Shown piece after piece: positions 44,110 through 56,327 of a DNA stretch of 64,000 nt. A program made the translations under genes and the position numbers. The notes under the pieces were generated by a model. It had not been told where the DNA came from, ran no database searches, and saw only the letters and a list, made by a program, of their open reading frames with translations. The DNA comes from Arion vulgaris. Its lineage: Eukaryota; Mollusca; Gastropoda; Stylommatophora; Arionidae. The stretch's first letter is position 1. Each line of letters starts with the position of its first letter. The stretch is from contig CM036767.1 of the NCBI GenBank assembly GCA_020796225.1, forward strand, positions 21,954,927-22,018,926. Direction: 5' to 3'.

Positions 44110-44590
44110 TATCTGACCGTCGTGTGTATGACGATCCTTGCGCTGATGATCTGTGACAGTCGTTTTGTATAGAGCTTGATACTCAGTGATGTATTGGCGA
44201 CCGTCGGTGTATAGACGATCCTCGGTGATGTATCTGTGACCGTCGGTGTATAGACGATCCTCGGTGATGTATCTGTGACCGTCGGTGTATAGACGATCCT
44301 CGGTGATGTATCTGTGACCGTCGGTGTATAGACGATCCTCGGTGATGTATCTGTGACCGTCGGTGTATTGGCGACCGTCGCTGCTGTATCGGCGACGTCG
44401 CTGTATTGGTGACCCTCGGTGATGTATCGACAACCTTCGGTGTATAGGTGACCCTCGCTAATGTACTAGCTACCATCGATGATGTATAAGTCACCCTCGT
44501 TGATGTATCGGCGACCGTCGGTGTATAGCCGATCCTCTGAAATGTGTCGTCGATCCACAGTGATGTATCGACGACCGATGGTGATATACA
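44110..44590. repeat. 39-bp tandem repeat, about 11 copies
   Basis: Unit GTATAGACGATCCTCGGTGA plus TGTATCTGTGACCGTCGGT. Central units (44205-44370) are identical and outer ones diverged. It abuts the 48-bp array. Bases 44590-45225 hold only a (GT)n run at 44970-44992. Confidence 0.92.
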
Positions 44591-45220
44591 TGATTCTCAT
44601 AGCTTACATTAATCACTAGATTTAATGATACATCGAACAATGACACAAAACAATGACATTTCTTCTCAACGATATCACGTACACAGACTTGTATATTGAC
44701 AGCTTGTATAGAAGCCTTGCTAAATTTGGTCTAGATGTCATGGATGTTTTCGTAATCTTACTTTGGATGTTGTAGGTACTTGAGTTCAAAGGTTAAGAAC
44801 TCTGACATGGGCGTTTAATGAAAGTGAATGTGATACTGTACATATTACATTCAATTAGAAGCAATGTTGTTAGACAGGAAGCACCCATTTTTATGAATTT
44901 TTAAAAAGAAATTGTTCAAGAAATAATGAAAAACAGTAAGAAAAAACGAACAGAGAAAATACAATGTTATGTGTGTGTGTGTGTGTGTGTGTGCAGATAG
45001 CGTATCGCAAGGAACGTTAGTTTTTCCCATACGGCATTAAGGTGTTGTTCGTTCATTTCATGCAAACCGACATTTTGCAAGTGCGGAAATAAACTAGAAC
45101 CCCTAGATCCCACATACTAAGCTTAGAGATTTGAAACTACAAGAACTTCACACTATAATGTTTGCAAATAATATGAGACATTTAAATGTTTAATTTAATA
45201 TTTATACATGTACATATTTA

Positions 45221-45221
<1 letters not shown>

Positions 45222-45256
<35 letters not shown>
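45222..45256. repeat. CT/TA microsatellite
   Basis: (CT)n followed by (AT)n. Confidence 0.9.
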
Positions 45257-45261
45257 GTTAA

Positions 45262-45420
45262 AGTTGGCAAAGATCTAGTGGATGGACGCGTTATGCGTAA
45301 ACGTCCCACACGTGAGGAAAGGAAATGACCCTTCTACCTCAACACATTAGCATCCATAAATGTGAAAGGAAGTGACTTCATACCATAAGATCTGAAAAGA
45401 CTAGGAGATTTAAAAACAAC
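45262..45420 (+). mobile_element. SINE3 copy 2
   Basis: Shares GCGTAAACGT, CCCACACGTGAGGAAAGGAA and a TAAATGTGAAA word with the copy at 49560. The head appears partly deleted. Confidence 0.6.
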
Positions 45421-45464
45421 ATTTAGCAAAGAGCCACTTTTCACAACAGTATTTCTTGTGAAAT

Positions 45465-45678
45465 TCTTGTGTGATTTGTATGTCATCTAAGTCTAAGAGC
45501 GATTGTACGTTGTGCCAGTTATGCGCCTACAAATAGGCCAGCACATCGTTTTTGCCATGCTTTTATTTACTAGGGTAGCTTCGCTAGGCCTCTACTTTAT
45601 TCGACTTTTACGGCATGCCTTGTAGGTTGTAGTGGTACTTTTTTTGCTTCCCTTGCGGTCCCCACCACCAGATGGACG
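45465..45678 (-). mobile_element. SINE2 copy 7, tail-truncated
   Basis: Matches from GTGTGATTTGTATGTCATCT to CCCTTGCGGTCCCCACCACC. The CTTCTTC tail is missing. Confidence 0.75.
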
Positions 45679-45959
45679 ACTTTTCTTTCAACTACTCTCC
45701 TTTCAGATTTGGGCGAGTCTTATTCTTACTTCAGTGGTAATTGTTATTTAGATTCCCTACATGTGTAGTCCAATTGCGTTCGTGTATGCACATCAGAAAT
45801 GTTTTGTCCACGCTTGCATCGTATCCAAGAATTTCCACGGCACGCTGCCACTATCGCATCGTGTTATCATAATTTGTTATCAGTGGACAAGCTTACAAAT
45901 ATGATAATTAGTCAGTGATGAAGTGATCAGTATATAACCCTCATCTATTTCTAGTAGTA

Positions 45960-46745
45960 TTATTGTAGTATCAGCCTCGTATCAAGTCTCGTATCAGTCC
46001 CGCTTCAGCCTCATATCAGTCTCACATCAGCCTCGTATTAGCCTAATATCATCCTCTAATTGTCTCGTATCAGCATTGTATCATCCTCGTACAGCTTCGT
46101 ATCAGCCTTATATCAGCATCGTATAAACCTTGTATCAGCCTTATATCAGCATCGTATAAACCATGTATCAGCCTTGTATCAGACTCGTATCAGCCTCTAT
46201 CGTCTCAGTCTCTTGTATCAACCTCTATCAGTTCGTATCAACTCGTATCAGTCTCGTATCAACCTCATATCATGTTGTATCAACCTCGATCAGTCTCGTA
46301 TAAGCCTCATATCATGTTTGTATCAACCTCGCATCAGTCTCGTATCAGCCTCATATCAGGTTCGTATCAACCTCGTATCGGTCTCGCATCAGCCTCATAT
46401 CAGATTCGTATCAGATTCGTATCAGCCTCGTATCAACATCGTATCAACCTCGTATCAACCTCGTATCAGTCTCGTATCAGGTTCGTATCAACCTCGTGTC
46501 AACCTCATATCAGCCTCATATCAGATTCGTATCAAACTCGTATAAGTCTCATATCAGGTTCGTGTCAACGTATCAGTCTCATATCAGGTTCGTATCAACC
46601 TCGTATCAACCTCGGGTCAAATTCGTATCAAAGTCGTATCAACCTCGTGTCAAACTCGTATCAACGTCGTATCAAGTCTCGTATCAGTCTCGTATCAGTC
46701 TCGTATCAGTCTCGTATCAGTCTCGTATCAGTCTCGTATCAATCA
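45960..46745. repeat. ~11-bp degenerate array
   Basis: About 70 units of the type TCTCGTATCAG / CCTCATATCAG / TTCGTATCAAC. The last stretch (46676-46740) is regular. Frames rich in S, I, R and Q are compositional. Bases 46745-47160 hold nothing recognised apart from a short TA run. Confidence 0.9.
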
Positions 46746-47162
46746 GGATTGCCTCTTCCTTTGAAGATGAGGATTACCCAGATCTAGGTATTACATCGTT
46801 CTCACTATCATCGCAAGGACCGTTCTGGGATATGAAAGAAAAATATGCAATATCACACATCTTCCAGGCGTTGACAGAACGAAGCACAGAAACATATTAG
46901 TTCGAACTCTTGTACACTTGGAAAAAGCAATCAATCAGACATTATTGACTTGATCATATTTGTCTATGACGGATGCTTGACATTCATCACAGTCTAAAGG
47001 AGGAATTCAGTACCATGTTTTATTTTCTAATTTTGGGTGCATTTATTCGTTATCTCTGTGAAGATTATTTGTTTATATATATATATATCTTTCTTTACTT
47101 GTTGTGACTAGAAGCCACGCACGTCATGTCAATACTATATTCTTATTTCTTTTTTTTCTTTC

Positions 47163-47240
47163 GTAGTGTTACCGGGATGTTGCCCAGTGTTGTTGTTTTC
47201 TGTTTTTGACTGTAGTTGATGATTACGTCCGGTAAAGAAT
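47163..47240. repeat. Single unit of the 32-bp satellite with shared flank
   Basis: AGTGTTACCGGGATGTTGCC plus CAGTGTTG is one satellite unit, followed by GTTTTCTGTTTTTG as at the right end of the big array (12865-12880). It occurs once here. Confidence 0.75.
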
Positions 47241-47321
47241 ATGCCACCATATTAGTTGCATAACAATCGTCACATCGGCACGAGTTTTCACACTTTTGAG
47301 TCAAATTATATATAATGAATA

Positions 47322-47765
47322 TATGATTGATTGATTGAATGATTGATATGGCAATCATCATTGCACTTCGGCGAGTAATCATGTGTGCTCCGATTTCTTT
47401 CTTATACCGGAAGATCTCAACTGCAGTGCACCAACTCCGTATCACCGGCAAGGGTTCCAGATATAATTTTGAAGATGAAGATATTTTTGTAGAAATTTTA
47501 TTTTTATTTTTTCTAATGAATTTTGTCCGGGCAGCGGCTTTCCAGCCTACTCTTCTCGAGTTTGATCTGTCAAAGGTTCTTTACGTGCTCAAATTAAATA
47601 CGGGACCTACTTTTTATCGTCCGTCTCCGATAGGACTAGAAACTCGATTTCACCTACACTGAGATCAGGAATCTCTAGTAAAATATCCAGATGGTCCCAC
47701 GAGTGAGCGAACCTGGTACCTTTGATATTAGAGATGATCACCTAACTTCTACACTACAGAGACTT
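47322..47765 (-). mobile_element. SINE1 copy 7
   Basis: Full-length inverse copy with the GATTGATTGA tail at the low end and the head complement CTAACTTCTACACTACAGAG. Confidence 0.9.
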
Positions 47766-47794
47766 CTAATAAATAAATATATCAACGTTGAACA

Positions 47795-48000
47795 GCAGTG
47801 CTTTAGAATATGGTGGGATTCCTAACATATCTTCTCTTATACAACAAGGTCGCATTAGATGGTTGGATTACCTGATGTAGATGGATGATGGCAGGATTCC
47901 CAAACATATTATTTAGAAGTGGTTGGACATGAACACATGCGACTATGAGTAGTTCGCAAGGGACCAGTCTTGTTGCAGACAGTCTCTGTAAACGTGTCTA
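47795..48000 (+). mobile_element. LINE 3'-end fragment (LINE-I-like)
   Basis: Reads SGIPNISSLIQQGRIRWLDY and MDDGRIPKHII, matching the GLPSI...RRLRWLGH..RMDDGRIPKD block typical of such LINEs, with stops. Confidence 0.65.
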
Positions 48001-48196
48001 AGAATTAATAAAGACTGACTCAGATAATTTGCTGATATAAAAGCTACCAGGAAAATGTTGAAAGAAAAATTCACCATGTCACTGCTGTATCCATTCTTTC
48101 TCACACCTAACTGGGTGCCATCATCACCATCAGGTCTGGGGCAGTAGGGAGGAGGTGGGAAGTTGGGGTGGGGAGGGGTCGTTTTGGTGAAGTAAT

Positions 48197-48462
48197 CTTT
48201 CTTCTTCTTCTTCTTCAAACATTCCAAATCGACCATTTGTTAACCACTCTGTCTGACTTGTATGTGATATGAGCCTAAGAGAGATTGTACGTTGTACCAG
48301 TTATGTACCTACAAGTAGGCTAGCACGTCCTATTTCTGCGATACACTTTTTAAACTAGGTATCTTCCTAGGCCCTACACCAGTCGCCTCTTACAACATGT
48401 CTAGTGGTCGCAGTGGTACTATTCTTTGCTTCACTTGCAGGCTCCGGCACCACACGGGTCTT
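48197..48462 (-). mobile_element. SINE2 copy 8
   Basis: Full-length inverse copy with a long CTTCTTCTTCTTCTT tail at 48200. Bases 48462-48690 hold nothing recognised. Confidence 0.85.
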
Positions 48463-48691
48463 AGAGGCGACCAAATGTAGATGCTGCTGTGGAGAGGAAC
48501 CGTAAGCAACCTTGAAACTAGCTTTTCACTGTATTTCTTAGCTTCAAAAAATGAGATTATTCCATTTGAACAATCTTAATGTCTACCATGACTTGTTAAT
48601 ACCAGTGTCGTCTGTTCATAGCTTGATATTACATCTTTACGTGCAATATATGTATGTTATTGATGTCGTTAAAATAGATTGGTATAAATCA

Positions 48692-48777
48692 GTTGGGTAG
48701 GCAGACAGACTGGCAGGTAGATAGATAGACAGACATGCAGACAGTATATATAAATAACGAAATAAATAAATGCATAA

Positions 48778-48819
<42 letters not shown>

Positions 48820-49275
48820 ATATGTAGCTTTAGTTTAAGTAGGTATACACACAACAATTATGTACGTAGACAGACAAACATATAGGTGTATATATATATA
48901 TAAAGAGTGAGAGAGACAGAGAGAGAGAAACAAAGAGAGAGAAACAACAGACAGACTGACTCACTCAATGACTGACTAATTGACTGAGCGGCTGGCTGAC
49001 TGGCGGGCAGGGAGACAAACAGACAAATTTATAGATATATATAGAAAGAGATAGATAGAGAGATAGACATGCAGACGGACAAACAAACAGGCAGGCAAGC
49101 ACACATGCAGACAGGCAAACAGGAAAACAGTCAGGCAGACAAATAAGCAGTCAGACAGACAGATAGGCAGCCAGACAGACAGACAAGCAGTCAGGTAGAC
49201 AGACAAGCTGTCAGACAGTAAGACAAGCGGTCAGGAAGACGGACAGACACGCAGTCAGGCAAATAGACAAACAGT
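48692..49275. repeat. Degenerate (GACA)n tract with TA and GA runs
   Basis: CAGACAGACA and GGCAGGCAAG words dominate, with TA runs at 48781-48815 and 48889-48901. Bases 49275-49560 hold nothing recognised. Confidence 0.9.
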
Positions 49276-49559
49276 AGGCAGGATATAAAGAGTTGTATGA
49301 AGAAAATATCTCTATGAAATCAGGCATAACACGATAACGAGTCTCACCGATACATAACCGTGCCCATATATCCGACCGACCGAAATGTCTGGCATGCAAT
49401 TTATGGAAAAGTGTCCCATTAGCGAACGAAAGAAAGAGAGATAGAGAGAGAGAGATAGAACATGTAGCAAATACTGAATACATCAGTGTAAAAATTCACC
49501 CACTTAGGGTTCGCTTCCGATTCAAACAGTTACCAGTCACATTTAGTAGTTAGAGATGA

Positions 49560-49725
49560 GGCGCACGGATTAGCTTAATGCATAAACGTTAGCCTAGCGG
49601 CTGTGACACAAGAGGGTTGTGAGTTCTATCTCACAATCGACGTTCCACACGTGAGGAAAGGAATTGGTCCACCAACCTTCTGCATGTCTAGAAATGTGAA
49701 ATGAGACAGGTACTTCATAGCCTAG
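49560..49725 (+). mobile_element. SINE3 copy 3
   Basis: Best SINE3 copy: GGATTAGCTTAATGCATAAA (A-box region), GGGTTGTGAGTTCTATCTCA (B-box region), then CACACGTGAGGAAAGGAA. It is followed at once by LINE-B coding sequence. Confidence 0.6.
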
Positions 49726-50835
49726 TGAAGGAAAAGCTGCGGGAAATAGCTTTAACGAATTGGAGAAAACCTATAAGTTGTGGACGATATTGTCAAGCTA
49801 TGGTTATTAGGGTTAATGATCACCTAATTAACCTATGCAAGTGCATCTATATAAACAGCCAGTGCACAGTTAGAACAAACACAGGTCTATCAGAAAAGTT
49901 TCACGTTGAGTCAGGAGTAAGACAAGGATGTGTACTATCACCGCTGCTGTTTATCACATATATAGATCAAATCTGTAAAACTGCTAACACTAGTGAAGAA
50001 CAATTTTGGGGAACTCTTAAGCGAATTTATTTTTGCAGACGACCAAGCAATCGTATCAACAACAGGAACAAGAGGAACAACTACAGCAACACATTAACAG
50101 ACTCCAGTTAGCATGCAACAAATACAATATGAGAATAAACATCGACAAAACTGAAGTAATGACATTCTCTAGAGAGGAAAACACCACCAATATCTCCATC
50201 AACAAACACCCATTAAAACCAAGTCAACAACTTTACATGCCTAGGGAGCATCTTTTCAGCAAGCGGAAGAATAACTAACGAAATCCAACATAGATGCAAC
50301 AAAGCAAATCAAACACTAGGTCAAATGACGCCAATTTTGAAATGCAAACATGTCAACATGAACACAAAAAGAGCAATGTTCAACACAATATTTCTCCCAA
50401 CATTATGCTATCAGTGCCAAACATGGACACTGACATTAAATGACAGAAGTAACCTTAGTCACGACAGAGATGAAGTGTCTACGAAGAATGCTGGCAGTAA
50501 CAAGAAGAGACCGGCTTAGAAATGAAGATATCAGGAAAAAAGTGGGTACAACATCAGTACTGAACTTTATCAAGAAGCAACAAATTAAATGGTTCGGCCA
50601 CATAAGCAGATTACCAACAGGCAGTATACCACAGAGAGCAATGTTGCTCCGATACAATGGATACAAAGCAAAAGGCCGGCCACGCAAAAGATGAACCTCA
50701 GAGATAACAGAGGCGACGAAAGAAATTATTTATGAAGAAACACAAAAGCCCATGCAAGAAATCTCTTCTTCCCTGAAGCTGTGAGGCAAATCAGGATTGG
50801 AGAAGAGAAAGAAAGACAAGCTGTATAGAGAGAGA
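49726..50835 (+). mobile_element. LINE-B, longest copy, dead
   Basis: A 5'-truncated non-LTR retrotransposon. RT blocks seen: SGVRQGCVLSPLLFITYID, then in another frame IFADDQAIV with both catalytic Asp intact, then LACNKYNMRINIDKTEVM. The C-terminal part follows: MTPILKCKHVN, FNTIFLPTLCYQCQTWTL, TTEMKCLRRMLAVTRRDRLR, FIKKQQIKWFGHISRLPTG, YKAKGRPRKR. At least four frameshifts split it. The 3' end (CTGAAGCTGTGAGGCAAATC) recurs at 31420, 52840 and, inverted, 17165. The clade is not assigned. Confidence 0.85.
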
Positions 50836-50989
50836 CTCGTTCCAGATGTCTCCTTTGTTTGACCTGACGCTGAAAGGCAAACAGGATTAGAGAATAGATA
50901 GAGAAGAGTAGGAATCGCCTTCATGTAAGAAGTTCTTTGCAGAAAGTAGCTCTCATCAAACACCCAAACGATAAACTATCGATCTCAAG

Positions 50990-51062
50990 CCCATTCTCAC
51001 GCCTCCTCCATCGTCATGTTCAATGTTTCTTTAATATGCTGCTGTCTTGCACCTAGTCTTCC
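50990..51062 (-). mobile_element. LINE-A fragment
   Basis: CATCGTCATGTTCAATGTTT plus CTTTAATAT is the complement of LINE-A near 26930-26960. Confidence 0.5.
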
Positions 51063-51109
51063 AATAACCATGTTCTCCATTACTCTTCTTCTCCTCTATC
51101 ATTTACTTC

Positions 51110-51243
51110 TTTATAGAAGTGTTGGATGATAGGTTGGAGGGGAGGTAGTGATCATCTGTTTGCTTGTTCTAAGGCACTCTTGTTGTAAGCTCCATCTTGA
51201 GCGTGGTCTTCCTCTTGCTCTCTACTCGTTATACTTTTTCGTG
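51110..51243 (-). mobile_element. LINE-G 3'-end fragment, copy 2
   Basis: Same orientation and words as 33752-33900 (ACTTCTTTATAGAAGT, GCGTGGTCTTCCTCTTG). Confidence 0.55.
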
Positions 51244-51244
51244 A

Positions 51245-51305
51245 TTAAGTGATTAAGCCCTTGCCTTGCGAGTCGAAGGTCGGGGGGTCGAATCCGGACC
51301 GCGTC
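51245..51305 (+). mobile_element. tRNA-like SINE head
   Basis: AAGTGATTAAGCCCTTGCCT (A-box region) and GGGGGTCGAATCCGG (B-box) at tRNA-like spacing. Bases 51305-51485 hold nothing else recognised. Confidence 0.45.
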
Positions 51306-51487
51306 GTCCTGTTAACGAATGCATTTTCCCCAGCGCCTGCTAGGATTGTTGCCGGAGCTAATGAGTTCGGGCTTTATGCAATACTTTCGTCAGGTGGTGT
51401 GCCGTCATTTCTGGGGAGAGGGACCGAACCATACAATATAAACCCTGTGCAATGAAGTCAATCCTTCGGCTTTAAAACGCTTACTCT

Positions 51488-51955
51488 GAAACAGCGTTTC
51501 CCAAAGTAGGTGGTACCCCAGTGGACGCTGAAGCGTTCTAGGGGGCGATAGTGGGTTCATAAAAATTTGGGAGGGGTTCAGGTGATTAGGGGTCTGTGGC
51601 TACTTAAGGAAGAAATTAATCATGTGTATTTTAAAATAAATTTTTTTCGTGATTTTGCGATTGAATAATCATTTAAAATTTGAATTCTGCATTTAAATTC
51701 ATCTTATGCCCATCTTACACGATCCATTTTTTCATCAATTTTCGATTTCATGTATATAATCATTTGAAAATTGACCATGTATGACAGAAATATATATCAA
51801 TTGTCAATGTCAAAAGAGAAAGTAGAGCATGTATATATGGGGAGGGGGGCGTTGACAAACTGTTATAATGTGGAGGGGACGTTACAAAGTTTATGTTGTG
51901 CAAAGTGGGCGGTGGGCTGAACAAGTTTGATAATCTATGCTCTAAACTATTGTAA
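51488..51955 (+). mobile_element. hAT-like MITE, unexpanded copy
   Basis: Left end CAGCGTTTCCCAAAGTAGG and right end ACAAGTTTGATAATCTATG, flanked by similar 8-mers (CTCTGAAA / CTCTAAAC). The block GGACGTTACAAAGTTTATGT plus TGTGCAAAGTGGGCGG occurs once, unlike the copy at 19855. Confidence 0.7.
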
Positions 51956-52084
51956 TGTTTAATGTGACTTAAATATTTCAAAGTCCAAGACATGATATCG
52001 TTTATAAGCCAATGTTTCTTTCCTTTTTTCTTATTTGTTTATCTTATCGTTCACCTTCTATGACTTCAGGCAAATATTACTGTT

Positions 52085-52335
52085 CTATCAATCAATCAGA
52101 ACATTTGCTTATGAGAATTTGAAGGATGTAAACATTTGCCTTTAAAGTGGATACAGCGATTTGAGAAGTGATGTAAACATTTGCTTTTAAGTGAGACAGA
52201 TTGGGATAAACATTTGCTTAATGAGAGGATTTGAGAAGTGATGAACATTTGCTTAAAGTGAGAAGATTTGAGAAGGATGAAACTTGCCTTTAAAGGATCA
52301 GCGATTTGAAGTGATTAATGTTGTTGAAGATGAAA
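52085..52335. repeat. ~43-bp degenerate tandem repeat, about 6 copies
   Basis: Units carry GTAAACATTTGCTTTTAAAG and GATTTGAGAAGTGAT, with many small gaps. Confidence 0.8.
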
Positions 52336-52359
52336 CTAGCATTTTTATGAAATATTACG

Positions 52360-52880
52360 GATATAACAGCAAATCAAATGATAGGAGAAATGGCGCCAAT
52401 TTTAAAATGCAAACATGACACCATGAACATAAAATTATCAATGTTCAACACAATCTTTCTCCCCACATTATGCTATATGTGCCAAATCTGGACGCTGACA
52501 TCAAATGATAGAAGAAGAAAACTAGTCACGATAGAGATGAAATGTCTGCGTAAAATGCTGGTCAAGAAGAGACCGGTTTAGAAATGAAGACATCAGGAAA
52601 AAAGTGGATACGACATCAGTACTGACTTCATCAAGAAACAACAAATTAAATGGTTCGGCCACATAAGCAGATTACCAACACACAGTGTACCTCAAAGAGC
52701 AATGTTGATCCGATACAATGGATGCAAATCAAAAGGACGGCCACGCAAAAGGTGGGTCTCAGAGATAACAGAGGCGAAAAATGACACTATTTATGAAGCG
52801 CATGCAAGGTCTCGTTCTAGAAATCTTTTCTTATCCTGACGCTGTGAGGCAAACCAGGATTGGAGAAAAGAAAGAATTCC
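52360..52880 (+). mobile_element. LINE-B 3'-end fragment
   Basis: Reads MAPILKCKHDTMNIKLSMFN, TIFLPTLCYMCQIWTLTSN, VTIEMKCLRKML, then shifted QQIKWFGHISRLPT and KSKGRPRKRWVSEITEA. 5'-truncated. Confidence 0.85.
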
Positions 52881-52904
52881 GGTTACTGAACTAACTGCCA
52901 ACAA

Positions 52905-53352
52905 ATCTACAGAAGCGAGGCTTCACAATAGCATGAATACAAAACACTTAACGCATGCAGGTCTTCAGATAGTCTTGCAATACAGAAAAGCTTAGAACCA
53001 GATTGGAAGGATTCCAGGATGAATAATGCAAACAATCTACAGAAGCGAGGCTTCCACAATAGCATGAATACAAAACAGCTTAACCAGAGCGAGGCTTCCA
53101 AGATAGCATGAATACAGAACAGCTTAACAGAGCGAGGCTTCCAAGATAGCAATGAATACAGAACAGCTTAACAGAAGCGAGACTTCCAAGATAGCATGAA
53201 TACAAAACAGCTTAACAGAAGCGAGACTTCCAAGATAGCATGAATACAGAACAGCTTAACAGAAGCGAGACTTCCAAGATAGCATGAATACAAAACAGCT
53301 TAACAGAAGCGAGGCTTCCAAGATAGCATGAATACAGAACAGCTTAGACGGT
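52905..53352. repeat. 44-bp tandem repeat, about 9 copies
   Basis: Unit AACAGCTTAACAGAAGCGAG plus GCTTCCAAGATAGCATGAATACAG. Left units carry CTACAGAAGCGAGG and small gaps, right units are regular. Confidence 0.92.
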
Positions 53353-53379
53353 AAGTAGAAATGTTAAAGAAGTACAACT

Positions 53380-53485
53380 ACAAGTGAAAACTTTATTATG
53401 AAAAGCAGGAAAATATTAACAGAATCAATATTTTTGGAGACATTAAAAGACATGACAAATTCTTGAAGACCATATTGTTTTTGGC
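53380..53485 (+). mobile_element. LINE-A fragment
   Basis: Reads NIFGDIKRHDKFLKTIL, the LINE-A YFGHIKRHD block. Confidence 0.55.
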
Positions 53486-53489
53486 ATCT

Positions 53490-53735
53490 GTTCATGTGTG
53501 TTGCCTGGGCTCGCAAGAAGCTGCTGCCACCTCAGAGGTATATCGTAAGAGTCGACTAAGGTAGGAACATAGGGAAGTATATAAGAATCGTCGCATAAAT
53601 CGAATGTGATGGCCTACTTGTAGGCGCATAACTGGTACAGCTTACAATCGTTCTTAGGCTCAGATGCAAACACAACGAGTGATTTAACAAGTGATCGATA
53701 TGGAGCTTGAAGAAGAAGAAGAAGAAAAAAGAAAT
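53490..53735 (+). mobile_element. SINE2 copy 9
   Basis: Head TGTGTTGCCTGGGCTCGCAA, ending in a long GAAGAAGAAGAAGAA tail. Confidence 0.85.
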
Positions 53736-53879
53736 ATAATATTAACAAACACTGCATTTTTGGAGACATTGTTCATTGTCTATTTCTCTCTCATTGTCTA
53801 TTTGTCATTTGATGATCAGCTTCATCACACATCTGACATGTCCTTCATTGCTTGATCTCTCCTAATCGTGTATATCAGT

Positions 53880-54605
53880 GTTTAGACAATAGTTCTAAAC
53901 GTTTGGGCCCTGCCTTTTACGAGACATAAGTTTGTAACGCCCCTTCCTTCCTCCTCCCAATTATAAAGTTCCTTTCAAACAGTTAGATATCTTCTACAAC
54001 AGTTAGATACTTCTACGCAACAGTTAGATATCTTCTACGCAAACAGTTAGATATCTTCTACGCAAACAGTTAGATATCTTCTGCAAACAGTAGATATCTT
54101 CTACGCAAACAGTTAGATATCTTCAACGCAAACATTAGATATCTCTACCATATAACAGTTATTATCTTTGCAAACAGTTAGATATCTTCTACGCAAACAG
54201 TTAGATATCTTCTACGCAAACAGTTAGATATCTTCTACGCAAACAGTTAGATATCTTCTACGCAAACAGTTAGATATCTTCTACGCAAACAGTTAGATAT
54301 CTTCTACGCAAACAGTTAGATATCTTCTACGCAAACAGCAACTAATTATACATTACTACTTATGCCGTTAAATTATTGAAAAAAAGTAGTGGTCAGTATG
54401 TGATTCATCTTGAATATAGTTATTCAATGGCAGTCACGGAAATAATTTATTTTTAAATATATATTATTCATTTCTTCTATAAGGAGCCGCCTACCCCTAG
54501 ATCGCCTGAACGCCCCCCAAATTCTTCTGAACCCACTATCGTCCTCCTAGAAGGCTCCAGTGCCTACTGGGGGTGGTACCGCCCACTTTTAGAACCTATG
54601 GATTA
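53880..54605 (-). mobile_element. hAT-like MITE with internal 23-bp expansion
   Basis: Inverse relative of the copies at 19855 and 51488 (ACGAGACATAAGTTTGTAAC, GGGTGGTACCGCCCACTTTT). Its interior at 53970-54342 is replaced by about 15 units of ACGCAAACAGTTAGATATCT plus TCT. Confidence 0.75.
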
Positions 54606-54689
54606 GAATAACACCTCTTGTTGATCTACTGTTATTTCTGTAAAGCTTTCACGTCTTGTTGCACCCATCGGTATGCATAACTTGCGCAA

Positions 54690-54800
54690 CCGATAATGGA
54701 GACATATTGAGACATGACACATTGTTGAAGACCATGTTGGAATGGACAGTTGATGAAAATAGAGTAAGAAGCAAACAGGGATGTAATTGGTAGGAAAACA
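54690..54800 (+). mobile_element. LINE-A fragment
   Basis: Reads GDILRHDTLLKTMLEW, the LINE-A FGHIKRHD block. Confidence 0.5.
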
Positions 54801-54937
54801 TCTACACCGGCAACAAACAGAACATTAGAGTGAACGAAAACTGGGGATCTCTTAGTTAGTTTATCTCGACTTTGTAGTGAAAGACGACCTCACAATAGTT
54901 AGTTACGGGATATCATAGAAGAATCGGCATCGTATTA

Positions 54938-55294
54938 ACACCTGATATCAGTGTAGGTGAGATCGAGTTACTAGTCCTATCGGAGAAGGACGATAAGACG
55001 TAGGTCCAGTGTTCAATTTGAACATGTAAAATAACCCTTGACAGTTCAAAATCGAAAAGAGCAGGCTGGAAAGCCGCTGCCCGGGCAAAATTTATTAGAA
55101 CAGATTATAAATAAAAATATAAATATTCCTACAAAAATATCTTCCCCATCTTCAAAATTACATCGGTGACCCTTACCGGTGCTACGGAGTTCGTGTACTG
55201 CAGCTGAGATCTTCCTGTGTAAGAAAGAGATCGGAGAACACATGGTTACTCACCAAAGTGCAATGATGATGGTCCTATCAATCAATCAATCGTC
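54938..55294 (+). mobile_element. SINE1 copy 8, 5'-truncated
   Basis: Starts at GATATCAGTGTAGGTGAGAT, lacks the tRNA-like head, and ends with CAATCAATCAATC. Confidence 0.9.
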
Positions 55295-55329
55295 CCAACG
55301 AATTTAACCAGGCTATCGCAACGAGTGTA

Positions 55330-55935
55330 TACAAAATCCTGCTGACCATCAACACCAAAACTGATGTGTGCCTGTGTTCTAAAATCTCTACTCTATGCCA
55401 GCGAATCTTGGTCCTCATATTACGGTGTAAGTAACAATTATAGTATTAAGTTTGCACTAATAAATCTTAACTAATAAAATGATAAAAAGTATGTTTCTTC
55501 CAACACTTTGTTATCAGTGCCAAACTTGGTCTCTGAGAGCAACACAACACAGAAAGCTCACCACATGTGAAATAAATGCTTGAGGAAGGCATGGGAGTCA
55601 CCAAAAAGACAGACTACGAAATGAGGACATCAGAAACAGAGTTGGCATAACTTCATGCACCGAATCTATTGAAAACAAATGCAGGTTTGGACATTTAATG
55701 AGAATGGAATTCAACCAACCACCAATAACAGCATACAATAAAAAGAGATCAGGTACTAGAGCCAAGGGAAGACAAAAAAGGATGGATCGACAAAATCAAG
55801 ACCACATTAGTACAGATATAACACAACAAGTGCAACTGGCCCTGAAACGCAAATTAAAGCTCCCATTCCTACACTTAACGGCAAGAGTGGACAACCAATT
55901 CCATCATCCACCTGGGGTAGACAATAGAAACTAAT
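55330..55935 (+). mobile_element. LINE-D 3' part
   Basis: Reads SMFLPTLCYQCQTWSLRAT, then KDRLRNEDIRNRVGITSCTE, then FGHLMRMEFNQPPITAYNKK and RSGTRAKGRQKRMDRQNQD. The NKKRSGTRAKGR segment is present once. It is the source type of the 36-bp satellite at 57.8 kb. Broken by frameshifts. Confidence 0.8.
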
Positions 55936-56034
55936 AAATCTACAGCTTGATAAATAGTTCATGTCTGCTACTGTCATAAATACAAAGCGAAAATAGCATT
56001 CAACCTGATCTCACTCTAACTCTCTCTCTAACCT

Positions 56035-56160
56035 GTGATGCCCCTAGCGTTTAGGGCAGTAACAAATGCACACCATTCGTCTCTATTCTTGGCTATCCTC
56101 TATATTGTGTTCCAAGCTATGATTTCGATCAGTTCTTTTCTCTGTTCTCCTATGTCAACG
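56035..56160 (-). mobile_element. LINE-H-like 3'-end fragment
   Basis: Minus strand: RIAKNRDEWCAFVTALNARG, the AxxRxxWxxFVxAL end block of a LINE polyprotein. Confidence 0.6.
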
Positions 56161-56327
56161 ACATATTGCTAACATAATTCTGTTTCAATATTACAGTCGG
56201 TGTTATGTAAATTGAAGACCAATGTCGTTTCTCATGAGTCATCGCTGTCTCATTTACAGTAAATGTCAGCTAAAAATAGTTACAGTTCACTTCCAAATAT
56301 TTGATTCGCTGCTAAGAATATGAATAA

